Of a stretch of DNA of 64,000 bases, positions 60,604 to 64,000 are shown piece after piece. Origin of the DNA: Cyclina sinensis (Eukaryota > Mollusca > Bivalvia > Venerida > Veneridae). The stretch is from positions 26,326,550 to 26,390,549 of the forward strand of contig JAAONU010000001.1 in assembly GCA_012932295.1 (NCBI GenBank). Reading direction: 5' to 3'. The position numbers were made by a program, and so were the translations under genes. How positions within the stretch are numbered: position 1 is the first letter of the stretch; every line of letters begins with the position of its first letter. The notes beneath the pieces are model-generated. The model saw only the letters and a list, made by a program, of their open reading frames with translations, ran no database searches and had not been told where the DNA came from.

Positions 60604-63014
60604 TTACACAACACCAACAACATGAAAATCTCCATCAAAGTTAAATTTCTTGGCCACCGACTGCTTTGAATCAAAGTCTAGTTGACCTGCAGTACATTCA
60701 GTGCCATTTGTTTGATTTAGATTCTGAGAAGAAACATTTATCTCCTTGTGAAGGTACTTCATGTTGTTTAGCACCTCTTTCTGACTTAAGTGAACATTTT
60801 CATACAGTCTGTCCGAAGACAACCTATCAAACGATTCTTCAGAAAAATTGTCAAGTTTGCCTACTGAGTTATTCAGTCTTTGACCACTTTTTAAATTATT
60901 GCACATGAATCCATTATGACTTTTTGAAATAATGCTTTCCACTGTTTTACTTTCAGAAGAATTTTCTGAGACTCGGGGTGAACTAAAACCACTGTCCCCT
61001 AATGACAGTTCCTGAGCATCTGCTGTTAGCCTTTCTAAATGTTTATTTGCAATCTGTCTGGTATCTATTACTGTCCCAAGACTGTGTTCACTGCTCTCTG
61101 TTCCCTCAATGGCACTGTCTGTGGAACCTGGCTCATGACTGGAATTTGAATTTAAAGTACCACCTCCACTACTACTTGTCTGTTCATCATTACCAAGGTC
61201 ACTGCCGTGGTCTGAAAGGCGATCACTTTCAGGCAGATCAAGTCTATAATGAGTTGTCCTGTCACATAAAAAATCTCTGTCTTCTAAGGAGGTCTCCATT
61301 CTGCTCTGACACTGACCTTTCCTATGCATTCTTTCTGGAACTTCAGCTTTTGTTTCTTGTGAAACATGAACATTAGCATAAATATGACCAGAAGCTTCGG
61401 CCTTAAAAGAAGTTTGCTCCTCTTTTACTGGATGTCTGTACGACTGTGACCTCTGATATCTTTGACCTTTAGAATGACCTTCAGCAGACTCTAGCCGAGT
61501 ATCATTCATTGGGTGCCTGTAGGAGTCTGACCTTTGGTACCTTTGACTTTTAATCTGGCTTGTCTCTGGTTCAAGACCAATGCAGTTTACCCCACTACTA
61601 TGTGATCTTCCAAAAGTTGTGTTTTTGTTAGGCAGCTGACCTTGAAACTCAAAACTAATGTCATTCTCCATTTCAGCAGCAGCCTGTGCACTCATTCCAC
61701 TCACATGCCTTGTCACTGGTAAATAACTTGAATGACGGTCATGATGACCTTTTTTCTTTGCTTTATGTGACTTTCTTAATGACCTTGACCTTTCCTTTTC
61801 ACCTTTTGACCCCTTTTCTTTATGTTCAGCATCCATTTGTAAAGTAGTGTCCTTACTGAACCTTGTTAGCTCAGGTATTGCACTAAACCTTGGTGTGGAA
61901 CTAAACATAGGATGAGAAACATAATTTGAATGCAGTGTCTCCCCAGACGGTGACAGTCTGGTCGGCAAGGAACTCAGACGTATATTTGTCTGCCCTAAAC
62001 TGTTTTTGTAAGTATGTTTCTGATCTTTATCAAGGCATGTACTCTCCTCTGGATTGTTGGCTATCACCACAGGCAACCTGTCTTTGTGTTTATGAGTTTT
62101 CTTACTTGATTTCCTAGGAACACTGGCTCCAAAACTTTGACGGAAATTTTGATTAAAATTTCTATTATGCATTATACTTGTTCTCTCTGGTACAGAATTA
62201 GCACCCATGTGAAGACTTGTTGTGGGACTTTCTCCTGGCATGCTATGTAAGTAGTGATGCCAAGTACCAGACTTGTGCATCTGCTGCTGGACCCAGTTTT
62301 CTGTGCGCAACTGACGATCTAACTGTTGCTGGTACCATGTCCATTCAGGGGGAGGAAACTGTGCAGAGAATGTAGCATATTCCACAACTGGTTTCTCTGG
62401 TTCTGAGGCTGGCTGTTTCTTCTTATTACGTCCAAATAACTTGGAAAAAAAGGAAGGCTTGTCTGCAAAAATATTGAATTGTTTAAATAAAGAAATAAAA
62501 TGTAAAGATATCTCCTACCTACTTTTCAATGAATAATAAAGAAGTCTCTGATTTTTTAATCATTATTTTTTTGACACAAGATCAAGTTTTTATCAGGAAA
62601 GTCCAGAGTGAAATAAGAATTACCACTTCTTTGTTAATTTTCAGTATACATGTAATTTAAGGTTCTAAAAAAGCTGACTGCTCTTAATACATTATTTTCA
62701 AAATAAAATCAAAATTGTTAAGAAAATCCCTTTACTGTAATATTTCTCAATATATCTTCATTTTTTCTTAGTTCACAAAATTATCAAATAATTCTTTGTA
62801 CATAAAAATCCATTTATTTACCTTTTGATTTTCTTGGTTTGCCATCACTTTTTGTTTCCTCCTTTGAAGATTTTGATTTATCATTCCTTCCCTTTACTGA
62901 AGAGCTTCTTCGTACTGTGGCCATCTCGCACACCTCATCTCTTCGTCCTCGATCTCGAGGTCTCCTCGCACTGAAGCTCATACTCCTTTGTACCCGCGGT
63001 GATGGCAAATCAAT
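60604..63014 (-). CDS. Unrecognised Ser-rich scaffold-like protein, 3' end (two exons, partial)
   Basis: I do not recognise the family. The two last exons are 62822-63014 and 60604-62462. The intron is GT-AG (GTAAAT donor, TTTGCAG acceptor), joining KSK to DKPSFFSKLFGRNKKK in phase. The visible part is about 683 residues ending FHVVGVV then TAA; upstream exons lie past the window edge, since the first visible exon starts after an acceptor (TTTTTCAG). There is a basic stretch (SARRPRDRGRR, KSKSSKEETKS), a WTWYQQQLDRQL segment that could be a short helix, KSHKAKKKGHHDRHSS, and Ser/Gly/Glu-rich disorder (TSSSGGGTLNSNSS). Repeated peptides are QRYQRSDSYRHP and QRYQRSQSYRHP, plus IYANVHVSQ and LYENVHLSQ. 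No membrane segment or enzyme domain is visible. Tyr-x-Asn-Val suggests Grb2-type SH2 binding if phosphorylated (inference). Confidence 0.85.
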
Positions 63015-63229
63015 CTGAAAAACATCCACACATGTGACATGCTGACATTTCAGTTAAATTTTAGCTTTAATTTTTCAAAGACAGCACAGCACAACTGTTC
63101 TTGTCTCCTTTTTACTGCTGAAAGTTCAAAAAAAAAAAAAATTCTAATCTTTAAACTGCTTGAAATATTGATAATGAATTTTTAGTGTTTCTATGATTGT
63201 TTTTATTAATAAACCTTTAAAAAAGAAAA

Positions 63230-64000
63230 AGACACACAAAAAAAGTTAGTTGCCAGAGCAATGTTGTAAATGGAAAGATGACCAAGGGGGGATTTTTTTT
63301 GGGGTCATGATTTGAACAAACTCGTTAGAGGTCCACTTGACAATGCTTCACACCATATATCTAAACTCTTGGCTTTTGTGTTTTCTGACAAGAAGATTTT
63401 TAAATACTTTTTACTTTTTCCTACAAGTACATGTAAATCAAGTGACGACCTGGACTAGACCAATACTGACCCTGGGCAAGGCTATTAATGACCCATGGGA
63501 CATTATCTGAACAATCTTTGTAGAGGACCTCCAGATGATGCTCCATGCAAAAAATATTAGGTTTAAAATTAACAGTTTCTTGGTAAGAAGATTTTTAAAG
63601 ATTAAATATTTTGCACAAATAGGGCCCTGGGGATGGGGCCAATTTTGACCCCAGGGACATAATCTGAGGACCTCTAGCTGATGCTCTAAGCAAATTGTCT
63701 AAGCTCTAGGCTTTGTGGTTTCAGACAAGAAGATTTTTTTCCCCCTATATATGCCTATGTAAAATCAAGTGAACCCAGACTCTGGCCATTAATGACCCAA
63801 GGGGCATAATTTGAACAATCTTGGCAGAGGACTTTGAGCTGATGCTCCATGTAAAAAGTCATAGCACTTGGCTTTGTGGTTTCAGACAAAAATATTTTTT
63901 AAGGTTTTTAAGGTTTTAAGTCTATTAAAATCAAGTGACTTCAGGGGAAGGGGTAATTCTGACCCAAGGGGCATAATATGAACAAACTTGGTAGAGGACC
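63230..64000 (+). repeat. Interspersed repeat fragments in an intron of the Ser-rich gene
   Basis: Several diverged copies of a unit of about 150-200 bp contain GTTTCAGACAAGAAGATTTTT, TTTGACCCCAGGGACATAAT and CTTTGTAGAGGACC. This is core sequence of the hairpin-ended family, and it runs off the window edge. No exon is visible. Confidence 0.65.

Noticed and set aside
60666..62117. Plus-strand frames of 63-124 codons opposite the Ser-rich gene
   Set aside because: They are antisense shadows of the 1.86-kb coding exon on the minus strand.

Overview
This is eukaryotic genomic DNA, most likely from a bivalve mollusc. The evidence is AT-rich sequence, GT-AG introns of several hundred to several thousand bases, animal-type proteins, and a heavy load of tandem repeats and hairpin-ended interspersed repeats of a kind familiar from clam genomes. 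The taxon is an inference; no ribosomal or mitochondrial marker is present.

Three protein-coding genes can be supported. (1) A complete 15-exon DAGLB-type sn1-specific diacylglycerol lipase lies on the minus strand (43329 down to 24622). The joined exons keep phase and give 680 residues, with four N-terminal membrane segments and a Ser-Asp-His lipase triad. (2) A complete 6-exon mitochondrial ribosomal protein uS7m gene (MRPS7) lies on the plus strand (45181-56201, 223 residues). (3) The 3' part of an unrecognised gene lies on the minus strand (63014 down to 60604). It encodes a long Ser-rich, basic, disordered protein with repeated Tyr-x-Asn-Val motifs and continues beyond the right edge. 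DAGLB and MRPS7 are head to head, with start codons about 1.85 kb apart. MRPS7 and the third gene converge tail to tail.

Layout: 1-3440 holds two diverged copies of a roughly 2-kb unit. From 3421 to 11545 there is a large 50-bp satellite, interrupted by a dead Tc1/mariner element (3483-4924). From 11.5 to 24.6 kb I see no gene, only a foldback repeat, tRNA-like repeats and several hairpin-ended repeats, one with 13 copies of a 145-bp unit. From 24.6 to 43.3 kb is DAGLB, whose introns carry a pogo/Tigger-like element, a 43-bp minisatellite, a 27-bp repeat of acceptor-like sequence, and hairpin-ended repeats beside two splice acceptors. From 45.2 to 56.2 kb is MRPS7, whose introns carry a 145-bp-period element and a 1.86-kb transposon inserted in a 37-bp minisatellite. 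From 56.2 to 60.6 kb is non-coding.

The most interesting signal is a superfamily of interspersed elements that begin ACAAGAG and end in a stem-loop followed by AAAA. In different subfamilies the 5' subterminal block differs, and the 3' stem changes with it so that complementarity is kept. Several share a core tandem repeat of about 145 bp. This architecture resembles non-autonomous Helentron-associated elements. The genes have no evident joint pathway: one makes the endocannabinoid 2-arachidonoylglycerol, one is a mitoribosome subunit, and one is probably a scaffold or adaptor.
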